DNA of 64,000 nucleotides. It comes from Doris montereyensis. Its lineage: Eukaryota > Mollusca > Gastropoda > Nudibranchia > Dorididae. Within the stretch, counting starts at the first letter, position 1. Each line of letters starts with the position of its first letter. The stretch is from assembly GCA_037039925.1 (NCBI GenBank), contig JAXRKP010001620.1, positions 33,501-97,500 of the forward strand. The letters run 5' to 3'. Shown here in pieces: positions 1 through 13,000 of this stretch. The translations under genes were made by a program, and so were the position numbers. The notes under the pieces were generated by a model. The model made no database searches. It was not told the origin of the DNA and worked only from the letters and a program-made list of their open reading frames with translations.

Positions 1-370
1 CTCTTCTTAAGATGTGTCCGAGTAATCTCCACCTTGCCTCTAGAATTTGGATTGAGAGTGGCGTTCCCTGTCATTTTTTGTTGAGGGATTCATTTGAAAT
101 TTTCGTTGGATAGTGTATGCCCAGCTCTCGTCACAGCTGTTTTTTTGTGTGAAATGTGTCTTGTTTTCTTCTGTTTTCACCATTGTTCATGTTGCACAAT
201 TGTATAGGACGATAAATTAAAAAAAAAAAAATCATATAATTGAAGCCTTGTTTTCTATTCAAACAGTCTTTTCTTCTTTTTCCATTTTGTACGAAATTCA
301 AATAGAAGTGGAATGGATTGGGGTGGAAAGGAGTCACAGTTGATTGCACCATGTTTGCGGCCTAGGTCAC

Positions 371-522
371 TCACTTCTTCCACAGATGCAGCCCAATCAA
401 AACTAAGACGCAGAGAAGGAAGACGCAGGCACAAATGATGCCTGTGTAAGCCCCACTGGATAAATTCAGAAAGATGCTGTTGTCACTGTCATGCTTGACT
501 GGTTTGCTTTCCACGGTGTGTT
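371..522 (-). CDS. EMI-like membrane protein, last coding exon (membrane helix)
   Basis: After a CATCTCAG acceptor the exon reads EHTVESKPVKHDSDNSIFLN, then the helix GAYTGIICACVFLLCVLVLI and the tail GLHLWKK with a TGA stop at 371-373. NLS in the flank is a possible glycosylation site. The short basic tail and absence of a second helix support type I topology. The joining codon (G from the previous exon plus AA) fits either splice form. Confidence 0.7.
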
Positions 523-1028
523 CTGAGATGAAATAGGAAAAAGTTTTAATCTATGACACAGCATGATGGGATCTATAACGTCTTCAAGAAAATAGTCAGT
601 TCATGGGTCGAATTCACAAATAAATAATATTTCCCAAGTTTCCAAGCAATGTTAAACCTATGGATTGCTAAACATAGCATCAAGTTGTTATGGATTGCTA
701 AACATAACATCAAGTTGCTATGGATTGCTAAACATAACATCAAGTTGCCATGGATTGCTAAACATAACATCAAGTTGCTATGGATTGCTAAACATAACAT
801 CCTGTTGCTATGGATTGCCAAACCTACTAACAATGGGCAAAGTGTGTAACACAGTTTGCTTTCTAAGCGATTTGCTTAGCCTCAAAACATGTTTTATTTC
901 CACTCTAGTTCCTCCGATGTGTGTCACATGGAGATATCAAATGTTATGCAAATTGAATAGAAATACAATTAAATTTTTTTTTTAAAAAATAAAAAAAAAA
1001 AAAATAAAAAAAAATATAAAAAAATAAA

Positions 1029-1063
<35 letters not shown>

Positions 1064-4000
1064 ATGTCATGCAAATCAAACTGATGGCTGAAAGTATATC
1101 TAAATATAAGTAACATGTGATATGGTCTAAACTAATCCTATAAGAAATTACAGTGGTGTCGGCCAAAGAACCCGGTCTGCCTAAGAACCCGCTATTTCCA
1201 TGTGATGGCATATTCCTTGTATAAAACTAGACCTTACTAGTTACAGCCTGGTCCGCCTTAGAACCCTGTCTGCCTAAGAACCCGCTATTTCCATGTGATG
1301 GCATATTCCTTGTATAAAACTAGCCCTTACTAGATACAGCCTGGTCCGCTTTAGAACCCGGTGTGATTGTTAGTTGAGAATCATGAAACCAACATTCCAC
1401 ACTCAATTTAATGCTATTAATTGTTGACAAGATGTGATATTTTGCAAGTGAATCATAGAAAGGTGAGGCAATTCTCTAGATAATAAACAGAAACTGGTTA
1501 TCTATTGGGGTCTGGCCAAAATTTTAAGGTCAAAGGGAACAACCCATAAAATATATATAAATAATGAAGCAAAAATACAAGGCATGTCACGGTTGGAGTT
1601 CACATTAGAACCCGGTCTGCCTAAGAACCCGATGTTTCTGTTTCCCGTGGCCCGAGTTCTTAGGCAGGCACCACTATGTCAGCAAAACTTTATAAAAAAA
1701 AATTCAAATTTTTCATTTCCCTTCGAAAGAGGCAGACTGAGTCAAAATTAGTTCCACAGAATATCAAAACATCATTGTCCTATCATTTCACTAGAAAACA
1801 ATTTAGCAAACACAGGGCTACAACACTTACCAGGAAAACTACAATATTATGTCACAATGAGTAGGGAGCATACTATCTATAACCATCATCCTCGTCATGA
1901 AGGCCGTGACTTTCAAACAAGAAAAATATATTCTAAACATTACCCGTCCATCACACTATTATTTCTAATGACTTTATGAAACAAAACAAACGTTAAAGCA
2001 AACAAAATCAAAGCTAAAAAACAAACCCAACTAAACAAAACAAAAAAGCCCCAAAAAGCTCAAATTAAAAACCAACACCTCCACCATAAAAACAGTGCAC
2101 AAAACCACAAAGATAAAAATGGTAACAATGTATAGAAATGTAAGTTACACAGGATAATGGAAAAACTAACAAATTAGTCTAGAAGTCAAACAAAATTAGT
2201 AGTCAAATGAGAAAAGATCAAGAGCGAAAGTTGATTTCTTTTTTAAAAGAAAAAAGAAGATATTTTTAAAATGGATGATTCAATAGGAGGAAGTAAATAC
2301 ACTTTCAATAACATTCCTTCTATATGAGGAAAACAATGATAAGACAAAAGCAATAACCAAAAAATGAATTTTACACATTTGATCTAATTTGTCTTGGCTA
2401 AAGTGCTGAACATACAAAAAGACCCACAAGTTGGTGTACAAGATAAAGAAGATGAGATGCCACAATAGCAATATTAGTCTTAACTGCTAACAGGATAGTA
2501 TGATCATATGAGAGTATGAGGGTCACATATAGTAATGAAGACAATACAAAACATTACTTGTGAATTGATAACAGGCATAAGTCAATGAGCAATAGGCAGA
2601 ATTCAGTAAATATTACAATAGATGTATATACATGCAATGACAATAAACAAAGGATGAAACTGTAAAGGTAGTCGCATATCCACTGACTATGTTAGATATG
2701 GATCTATGCCAGTAGAGCTTGTCTGAAAATTGTAATGAAACATGATATAAAACTTTGAATAAAAGTGTAAATGTGTTTTTACAATGCTGTCAATTCATAT
2801 TGTCTCACTAATACTTAGACATTTTCATCATAGTTTTTTGGATATTGTAATCATAACGTCTTGGATGTTGTAATCATTAAGATGTCGGACATGGTCACTA
2901 TAAATTCTAAGACGTTGTTGTGTCATCATGAGTTGACGTTATTTTCTGGGACATTGGTCTTAACCGAAGTGGTCTGGATAAATCTTAGGACATTGTTAAA
3001 AGTTTTTGACCACTTTGAGGAGACATGGGAGGAAAACAAGATGACTGTCAGGTATAAAAAATTTGGAGAAAAGAACGAAATATGTATCAGCAGCTTTCAC
3101 CAAATCACTGGCTTGGGGCAATGAAGCTTGTGAAATAAGTTCATGCATTAGATGACAGCAGTTAGATAAAATACAAAACACATATTAGGAAACAAAAAGC
3201 TTCTTCACAACATTAAGACACAGTGAGAGGGATCCCGTCTCCACCGACAAAATAAAACAACAACAACAAACAAAAAACAGCAACAAACACTGAAGAGTAT
3301 GAAGGAGTACAACAAAAAAATGACAGGAATTTATTCTTTTTTTTTTTTCTAGGAAAACTACAATGAAGGTAGGCATGAATTAATAAAGAGGAAAATAAAA
3401 TTTATATGACAAATATATATTGATATAATGTATTACATTCGACGGAAAAGCCATTTCAAAGCCAGTTAAATAGTGTGTATATGTCAGCCATATCTGAAAT
3501 CAAACCACAGCAAATAGTGATACAATGTCTGATTTGTTCCATTAAAATTTACCCTGTTCACCATATGTGGTAATCTTAGGAGTGACTTAAAAGGAATCAG
3601 AAAGATGAGAGATAGGCGAATGGAAATAAATATGACCTATCAGCAGTACACACCCATGACACTATGCCTTCAGTTCATGTCTCATATTGGAGTTTGTCTC
3701 AAATACAGGGATAACATTAACATTGTAAAAAAATAGCTTAGTTTATCATTACTTAACTTGAGAAAGAAAGAGAGACGGAACAAAGTAAAAAATAAGTAGA
3801 TATGATTAAACACATAGGTGAATAAAAGTTCCTCCAAGGCCATTAAGGTCCATAAACCTGAGCTTGTCCCTATTTCTATAGCCTGAAGCTGAACAGGTGA
3901 TAATAATCGCTCCCGGACAGGACGCTTGTCTGGCACAATTTTCACCCCCAACCTAGCGCTTGTACCCATTAGCACCTGGGTCGAATGGGGAAGAGTATAG

Positions 4001-7000
4001 TTTGTAGAATCGATGAAGGTCAGATGTGCCTAAGTGATTGTTATGAAGGTCAGATGTAAACGCCTAATCGTGATTATTATGAAGGTCAGGTGTAAACGAT
4101 CGTGATTATTATGAAGGTCAGGTGTAAACGCCTATCGTGATTATTATGAAGGTCAGGTGTAAACGCCTATCGTGATTATTATGTGTAAACGCCTATCGTG
4201 ATTATTATGAAGGTCAGGTGTAAACGCCTATCGTGATTATTATGAAGCAGTGAATTTTTTCCCTCTATTTGCGTGGATGCAGTAATCTTGGGGGTAACTT
4301 GTGAGGCAATATAAAGGTTAAAGATGAAAGTTAAAAAGAGTGAAAGTGCCCCCCAATAAGCAGTGATGTAAAAACAAGCAATTGATATTGACTTCTATAA
4401 TGTTTGATACTGAAATCTAAGAGTGAGACAAATTATATACAAAAGACAACAAAAGACACAGCCAGACTGATAAAGAAACCATGCCAAAGCTTAAAGTGAA
4501 GTCCCAAAACTTCAGAAAATAAAAGCGAGAGACGATGGAATGACAAAGATCTCTACAGACAGACGTACATACGCACATTTTTGGTTGCACTGACTACCAA
4601 GCAATTCAACGAGTGAGAGAAATAACAATAACATTAAAAAATATATAATAATAACAACAATAATAATAAACACCCAACAAGTTCAAAACAGTTCAAGGCA
4701 GGGGTGAAGGTGATGCCCTTTGTCGGTGATTACCTTCCTTTCTAGGTGCATGGGTGACCAGCGGTGGGGTGGAGAGAGCGACAGGCCCACCACTCTCAAA
4801 ACGCCCACCACCACCACTCCCAGAGGCGGTCCCTGAGAGCCGCCAGCAAAAACAGAAGAAAAGAACAGGATGAATAGAAGAAAGTTTGGTGGGGGAGTTT
4901 TTTGGTTTCAAATTGATCATTTTGTCGTTTTCTTTTTTTTTTTTATTATTAATGTGACTATAACACTAAGCAACGATTGTCAAGCCAAAGACAGTGACAG
5001 TTTCTCGGCTTAACGTGAATACAACACTAAGCAACAGGTGTCAAGCCAAAAACAGTTACAGTTTCTCTAATGTAAATACAACACTAATCAATTGTTGTCA
5101 CGCCAAAGACAGTTTTAGTTTGTCGGCTCATTGTGAATACAACACTAACCTACGGTTGTCAGGCCAAAAACAGTTACAGTTTGTCGGCTAAATGTGAATA
5201 TAACACCAATCAATGGTTGTCAAATAAAAGACAGTTACAGTTTGTCGGCTCAATGTGAATACAACACTAAGCAACTGTTGTCAAACCAAAGACAGTTACA
5301 GTTTCTCGGCTAAATGTGAATATAACACCAATCAATGGTTGTCAAACAAAAGACAGTTACAGTTTGTCGGCTCAATGTGAATATAACACTAAGCAACGAT
5401 TGTCAAGCCAAAGACAGTTACAGTGTGTCGGCTCAATGTGAATATAACATTAAGGAATGGTTGTCACGCCAAAGACACTTACAGTTTATCAGTTCAATGT
5501 GAATATAAGACTAAGCAATGTTGTCAAATCAAAAGCAGTTACAGTTTCTCGGTTCAATGTGAATATAACACTAAGGAACGGTTGTCAAGCCAAAGACAGT
5601 TACACTTTGTCGGCTCAATGTGAATATAACACTAAGGAACGGTTGTCAAGCCAAAGACAGTTACACTTTGTCGGTTCAATGTGAATATAACACTAAGGAA
5701 CGGTTATCAAGCCAAAGACACTTACAGTTTGTTGGTTCAATGTGAATATAACACTTAGGAATGGTTGTCAAGCCAGAGACACTTACAGTTTGTTGGCTCA
5801 ATGTGAATATAACACTTAGGAATGGTTGTCAAGCCAAAGACAGTCGCACAGTTTGTCGGCTCACAATGATGGTCCTGTATGTCCCACAAGTTGGATGATT
5901 TTGGAGTTATAATCATCATCCGATTCAGTCTGTCAATGGTCCTGTCATCAGATTCAGTCTGTCAATAGATTCAGTCTGTCAATGGTCCTGTCATCAGATT
6001 CAGTCTGTCAATGGTCCTGTCATCAGATTGTCATCAGATTCAGTTTGTCAATGGTCCTGTCATCAGATTTAGTCTGTCAATGGTCCTGTCATCAGATTCA
6101 TTCAGTCTGTCAATGGTCCTGTCATCATATTTAGTCTGTCAATGGTCCTGTCATCAGATTCAGTCTGCCAATGGTCCTGTCATCATATTTAGTCTGTCAA
6201 TGGTCCTGTCATCAGATTCAGTCTGTCAATGGTCCTGTCATCATATTTAGTCTGTCAATGGTCCTGTCATCATATTTAGTCTGTCAATGGTCCTGTCATC
6301 AGATTTAGTCTGTCAATGGTCCTGCCATCAGATTCAGTCTGTCAATGGTCCTGCCATCAGATTTAGTCCGTCTTCTTCTTTAATGGGATGGATTACATTT
6401 TGAGTTGCTTTAGAGATCCTTGAAATGGAAAATCAAAGACTGCCTCAATTGTGGGTCCATGTGACCAATGGTCCTGTCATCAATCAGTTTGTCAATGGTC
6501 CTGTCTTAAAAAAAAAAAATGTTTTAAATGTGTGACCAAGTTTAGTCTTCTGTTTGTAATCAATTTCATTTGAATTTTGTTGTTGTCTTTAGTTTGGATT
6601 ATCTTTCCAGGTGAGAAATTTAGATCTGTTCTAGTCTTTCTCCCCATGAGTTTATGTGTAGTTCGGACTATCATACAATTCTAAGCCAACACTATCCCCC
6701 TCCACCCTGTCTGACTTATTCCCACTGGACATTTGAAGCCAAATTTTCATTATCACCATGACGAAGACTGCAAATTTGTTTGTTTTATTGGGAATTTACC
6801 CTGTCCACCATATGTGGTGATTTGAGGGTGAATAAGGAGAGAAAAGCGAGATGGAAATATAACTGAAATAGTTAAAGAAAAGTCATAAGAACGCCCGCCA
6901 ACAGAAGTAAAATAAAATAGTGACTTTAATACTCACCAAGAAATCAACCTCAAGCACACACAGCAATGGTATTTTAAAACGCCAAAGATCCCAAAAACAA

Positions 7001-10000
7001 CAGATTTACTCAAAAGCCCAGTACTACACTTTTAAGAAAAGTCAAATTTCTTATGAGAGCCTATAAAGTGATCTGATAGACTGAAACCCAGACTTAATGT
7101 CACTCTGTTTGTTTTTGAAAGATTTATTTTTCTTATTGTAGTTTTGTAGACTAAGAAAACTGTCATTATATGACTTATGTGATTTCCTAGGAGTTTCTTT
7201 TACTGTTCTTCTATTTTTCTAAAAAAAAATATTATAAGGCTATGACAACCCTAGGGGCACAAAGAAAATGATCCATTAACAAAAATAAAAATTGTGATAA
7301 AAGAAAAAAAAAGGACATGCAGAAGAAAAAAAACTCCCACAAAACAAAACAAAACAAAAATGCAAAGAACTTCTCAAGGACAAATCTATTATGTTCTGTT
7401 GTACAAAATTTAACTGTATTGTTTCAGTGGCTGAAACTTGAGAGAAAAAGAAAAAAAAGGCAGCAATAAAAAGCAAGTAAAAAACACAAACCGTAAGCTG
7501 CTATCCTATTGGCCCAAGTCATTGTTTTTTTCTTTTGAGATAATCACACAAAAATACAATCCAAACTTAATTCATCCACTTGAAAGAGACTTCACCAGAG
7601 TTTTATTTTGTGTATATATATATATATATAGCCAGTGTCAGTAAAACTGATTAAAATCATGTAAGTCCGCCAGACATTATTTTTCAGGAGAAGCAAAAAA
7701 AAACCACGTAATATATCATCAAATAGGGCTGCAAACACCATATTATGCCTTCGTAATTTCAATTTCATAACTACTTCAGTCTGTAGAACGTAGTAAATGG
7801 GAAAAGAAATTCACCCTGTCGGGCATGAACAGTCTTTTGTTGAGAGGCTGGCATCTTCCACTGGACCACCCTTGGACTTGGGCCAAAAGAGCAGCACCTT
7901 GACAATTTGTTATCGCCATACTTATTGTGCGTTGTGTTAGTAAAGAATTCTACTTTTTTTAAACTGCTCTACGATTAAAGGAGAGAGGAAGCAAATAAGA
8001 CGTTGTCTGGTTAGCTTGATATAAAATCACCGCAGACAAACCATCACCTTTCTCAACGCCTGACTCAGTGCCAGCAGGCTCTGGGGCATTGGTATCCGTC
8101 ATTTTGTCTAAACGGTCACCTCCTTTGCACTTGCATTTTCATCCGTGGATAGTGGTTTAGTATCCGTCACTTTGTCTAAACGGTTACCTCCTTTTGCACC
8201 TGCATTTTCATCCGTAGATGGAGGTTTAGTATCCGTCACTTTGTCTAAACGGTTACCTCCATTTTCAGCCTTATTTTTATCTGCAGAAGGCATTTTCGGG
8301 ATTACCTTCCGGAAAACCCTACGGTTTGGTCCAAGGCAGCACAAAAGGAAGGAGAAACAGATAAATGGATATAATATCAACATTGACACTTAAAAAGAGC
8401 TAATGGCTTCAAATGATGACATCAGTGTTGCTGGAAGAGAAAATTGGGAAGGAAAAAAAAGTTTCACACGCACTCGAAAATGCCTAATCCAAAATTCAAG
8501 AGACTCAAGATTTCTGTTTGAATTAAGCATCTTTCAGACTATCCTATTATCCAAGTGTCACCAACTACGTGATGTTGTTTTTCATTTTTGTGTATTTTCC
8601 CTGTTGCGATGACACGAATATGCATCCATCCATGCCTATTTACTTCTTCCGCGTTTTCTCTGTTTCGTTTAGATTATGTTGGCTGTCATCAACAACAACA
8701 AAAAAAGAAAAGAAAATGAAGACGTCTAGGGGAACAGAATTTGTTTTGGACTAAAGGTAAATCTTGGATTAGAGTGAAATTAATTCCGGAAAAAATCGAG
8801 ACATTTCAAAATTTTCAAACTAACATAAGTTTTGGACTTAGCGACTTTGAGTGTGATTGCACGACCATGTGAAATAACAGCAATAGTGTTTTTAAGTCTG
8901 GTCCTATGTTAGACCCCAATGAGCACAAAAGTTTTGGTGTTTGTAAAACTATACCTAGAGAAGAAAAAGATGATCAAAATGCATCTCATGCATGGTTGCA
9001 TCAAATCATACTCGTACGATGAAATCAAACCGGATGAAAAATGCAAAAGTGTTAAAAAATCACAGGGGGACAAGATGCTGCAACACCGGAGAACATGGAT
9101 ATGGTGACTTTGGTCTTTTTCTGACTTGATTTGATTTTACCCACATCCACGGTGATCTTGGGCATTTTTGGTAGGATTTTTTTTAGTAATGCCCAGACCG
9201 CCCTGTAAACACTCAAGCGATCTTTAACATGCACAGAATGTTGTGATCCGCACACGGGAACTCCTTTTTATCGTCCGTCTCGATGGGACTAGGTGTCGAC
9301 CCACCTGCATGGAACACAGGAGGTGGGTTTAGCTAGAATAAACTCAAGAAAACTTTTCAACCTGTTGGGCATGAATACATGACCTCTTCATTGAGATGCC
9401 GACATCTTGCCTCTGGAAACAAGACAAGTGACAAACACACAAGGTTCTGTTGCCATGACAACAGCCATGTTAAAATTTTCTTTCTTGTGCATGACATTGA
9501 AAGTATCTAAACAAGAAGGTAATTCAAATTTATCTTTCATTGGCATTTTCTTTCAGCACAAATTTGTTGCTTCATTGTAATTTACGCCGTCCACCATATG
9601 CAGTGATCTCAGGTGAATTTAAAGGAAACAACAATATGACAAAAAGACATGTGTATATGAGTGACAGAAAAGAAGTAGGACCTACCAGTAGACCTACGAA
9701 AGGGTGATGTTAGAGGAAAAGGAAAGAAAGATTCTGATGTGTGAATGAGGGAAAGGATAGAAGTTAGATAGACCAGTAGAATCTGCCACATGGTTTCTGA
9801 ACTTTCAGCATATTCACCTAGTAACTCTTGACACGGTGATGCCAGATAAGACAAAACAACAATAACAAAAGATTTTTTTAAAATGGAGAATAATTACACC
9901 CCCCCCCTCCCCCACGAGTATATTTATATGTCAATATTTTCACGGCAAATTGGGTGAGATCTTCTTTTACATAAATAGAACATCTAAAAATTAAATCAAA

Positions 10001-13000
10001 ATGTTTATAAATCATTCTATACAATGTTGTCATCTACTGCAATTTAATTTTAAAAACTACAGCATGTCCCTAGAGAAAGAATGAGGGAGCATGGCTTGTT
10101 GGGTTTAAAACTTTCACACAACCGTCAATCATCTAAGTCTAAAATGCAATTCCTATCTAATGGCCATGAAAACCAAAGCATATCTGGGAAAAGGTGAATT
10201 CTCCATAGTGGAAAGAAAAACTGGATCAAATTTCAATCAACTTCATCAGATGCAACATCATATCATAATTTTTGATAACCAAAATTAATTAGGAGGGATG
10301 GGGTGTGGTCACACAGGACGGTGTATTAACAAATTCTTTGCCAATATCTCATTCAATAATTATACAGTATAGAATTTTGCTAACCTATTATTCAAATTCG
10401 TCCTGAAATCCAAAACATGTTAAAGTGTAGCGACAACTCCCTTCATGAATACATACAAAAATAATTCAAATGCATATATTAAAATCTATTTTTGTTTCAT
10501 TGAAATTTATCCAGTCCACCATATGCAGTAATCTACAGGGTGAATAAAAAGGAAATGGGAAGATGAAAAATAGGCACAAGAATGAAAGGATAGAAGAAGT
10601 AGGACCAGATGAGTGCAAGAGTGAAGGGAAAAATAAGTAGGACCAGATGAGTGTAAGAATGAAAGGCAAAAAAGGAAGAAAAGTAGGACCAGATGAGTGT
10701 AAGAATGAAAGGAAAGAATAAGTAGGACCAGAAGGAAATGAAAGAAATAGTAGGACCAGATGAGTGTAAGAATGAAAGGAAAGAATAAGTAGGACCAGAT
10801 GAGTGAAGAATGAAAAAGAATAAGTAGGACCAGATGAGTGCAAGAATGAAAGGAAAGAAAAGTAGGACCAGATGAAAGAATGAAAGGAAAGAATAAGCAG
10901 GACCAGATGAGTGCCAGAGTGAAAGGATAGAATAAGTAGGACCAGATGAGTAGGACCAGATGAAGAATGAAAGGAAAAGAAGTAGGACCAGATGAGTGCA
11001 AGAATGAAAGGAAAGAATAAGTAGGACCAGATGAGTGCAAGAATGAAAGGAAAGAATAAGTAGGACCAGATGAGTGCAAGAATGAAAGGAAAGAATAAGT
11101 AGTAGGACTAGATGAGTGCAAGAGTGAAAGGAAAGAATAAAGTAGGACTAGATGAGTGCAAGAGTGAAAGGAAAGAATAAGTAGTAGGACCAGATGAGTG
11201 CAAGAATGAAAGGAAAGAATAAGTAGGACCAGATGAGTGCAAGAATGAAAGGAAAGAATAAGTAGGACCAGATGAGTGTAAGAATGAAAGGAAAGAATAA
11301 GTAGGACCAGATGAGTGCAAGAATGAAAGGAAAGAATAAGAGTAGGACCAGATGAGTGCAAGAATGAAAGGAAAAAAGAAGTAGGACCAGATGAGTGCAA
11401 AAGTGAAAGGAAGAAGAAGGACCCACCAGTAGCAACTGCCAACTGCCCACCCCATGCGGACAAGAACACAGTCTAGTTAAGTATCTTTGACTAATAATGT
11501 ATAATTCATGACAACCGAAAGAGAGATGCTAATGTTAGTGGACTGAAAGATGCATCTAACTCTTCATAAATGAGGAAATGAGACCCATGCATGTTACCAT
11601 AGGCACGTATCACCACACAAGCTCACTGTTTGACTCACTCACTGCTTTGTTTGTTTGTTTCTTTGAAGTACCCCAGTCCACCATGCAGGTGAACTCAGGG
11701 ACTCACTCACTGCCACTAAAGATCACGTGTTGGGGAAACGTGTAAAAAAAACTCTTTCCTCTTCAAGCCCAACACCTGACACGTTTGGATATTCCTTGGG
11801 TTTTTCTTTTCTTTATACTTCTTCTTTTTTCTTATTTCCCTCTCTTTTCTTTATTTTCGCTCAGATTGGTAAGCCAAATTCATCCAAAATTTCACCAAGT
11901 AAATAGCTGACCATTGTTGTATTTATCATGAATATTGATCTGTCTTATATTTGTCTATCTATCTATCTATTCGTCTCCACTTCTCTCTACTATAAATAGG
12001 TCAATTTATTTGTCTATTTATCTTTTTCTCTACCTCTCTACTATAAATAGGACAATTTATCTGTTTATCTATCTATCCTTCTCTACCTCTCTCTACTATA
12101 AGTTAATTTATTTGTCTATCTATCTATCTTTCTCTACCTTTCTACTATAAATAGGACAATTTATCTGTCTATCTTTCTATCCTTCTCCACCTCTCTCTAC
12201 TATAAGTCAATTCATTTGTCGATCTTACTATCTTACTTCATCTCTCTTTACTACAGGACAATTGATTTGTTTATCTATATATCATTCTCCACCTCTCTCT
12301 ACTATAAGTCAATTAATTTGTCTATCTTTTTATCCTTCTCCACCTCTCTCTGCTATTAGTCAATTAATTTATTTATCTTTTATCCTTCTCCACCTCTCTC
12401 TACTATAAGTCAATAAATTTGTCTATCTTTTTATCCTTCTCCACCTCTCTCTCTGTTATAAGTCAATTAATTTGTCTTATCTTTTTATCCTTCTCCACCT
12501 CTCTCTACTATAGGTCAAATTAATTTGTCGATCTTTTTTCCTTCTTCCACCTCTCTCTACTATAAGTCAATTAATTTATCTATCTGTCAGAATGGGTATC
12601 TTCTCCAAGCCCCTTTCATTGTGTGAGGTTCAAAATGTCTTATCTATTATCATATGTGGAACTTCTACTGATGGATTGAAATTATTTCCTGATGCCCACA
12701 GTCATTTGGGTAGTTTAAATTGCTTTATGTCATCTGTCAGAATGAGTATAGAGCTCTGAGAGAAGAACCCTTAGCAGTGAGGTTCAAAATTCTCAGCAAA
12801 TCTGAGGGGAATGGTCTGCTTTCGGTCAAATAGGGCTGATGGATTGAAATCCTTCCTGTGGCACAGTCATTTAAAAGTTATTATCTGCTTTATGTCATCA
12901 CGGTCATCATGAGCATAAGCTCAGAGAAGAACCTGAGCAGCAATCAAAATTACTCAGCAAATCTGAGAATGGTCTGCTCAGAGCTGGCTGACTGTCAATC

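Noticed and set aside
10507..11469. 320-aa open frame on minus strand (HSSGPTYSF repeats)
   Set aside because: It is a translation of the 40-bp array; overlapping frames show the same periodic pattern, and it has no independent coding signal.
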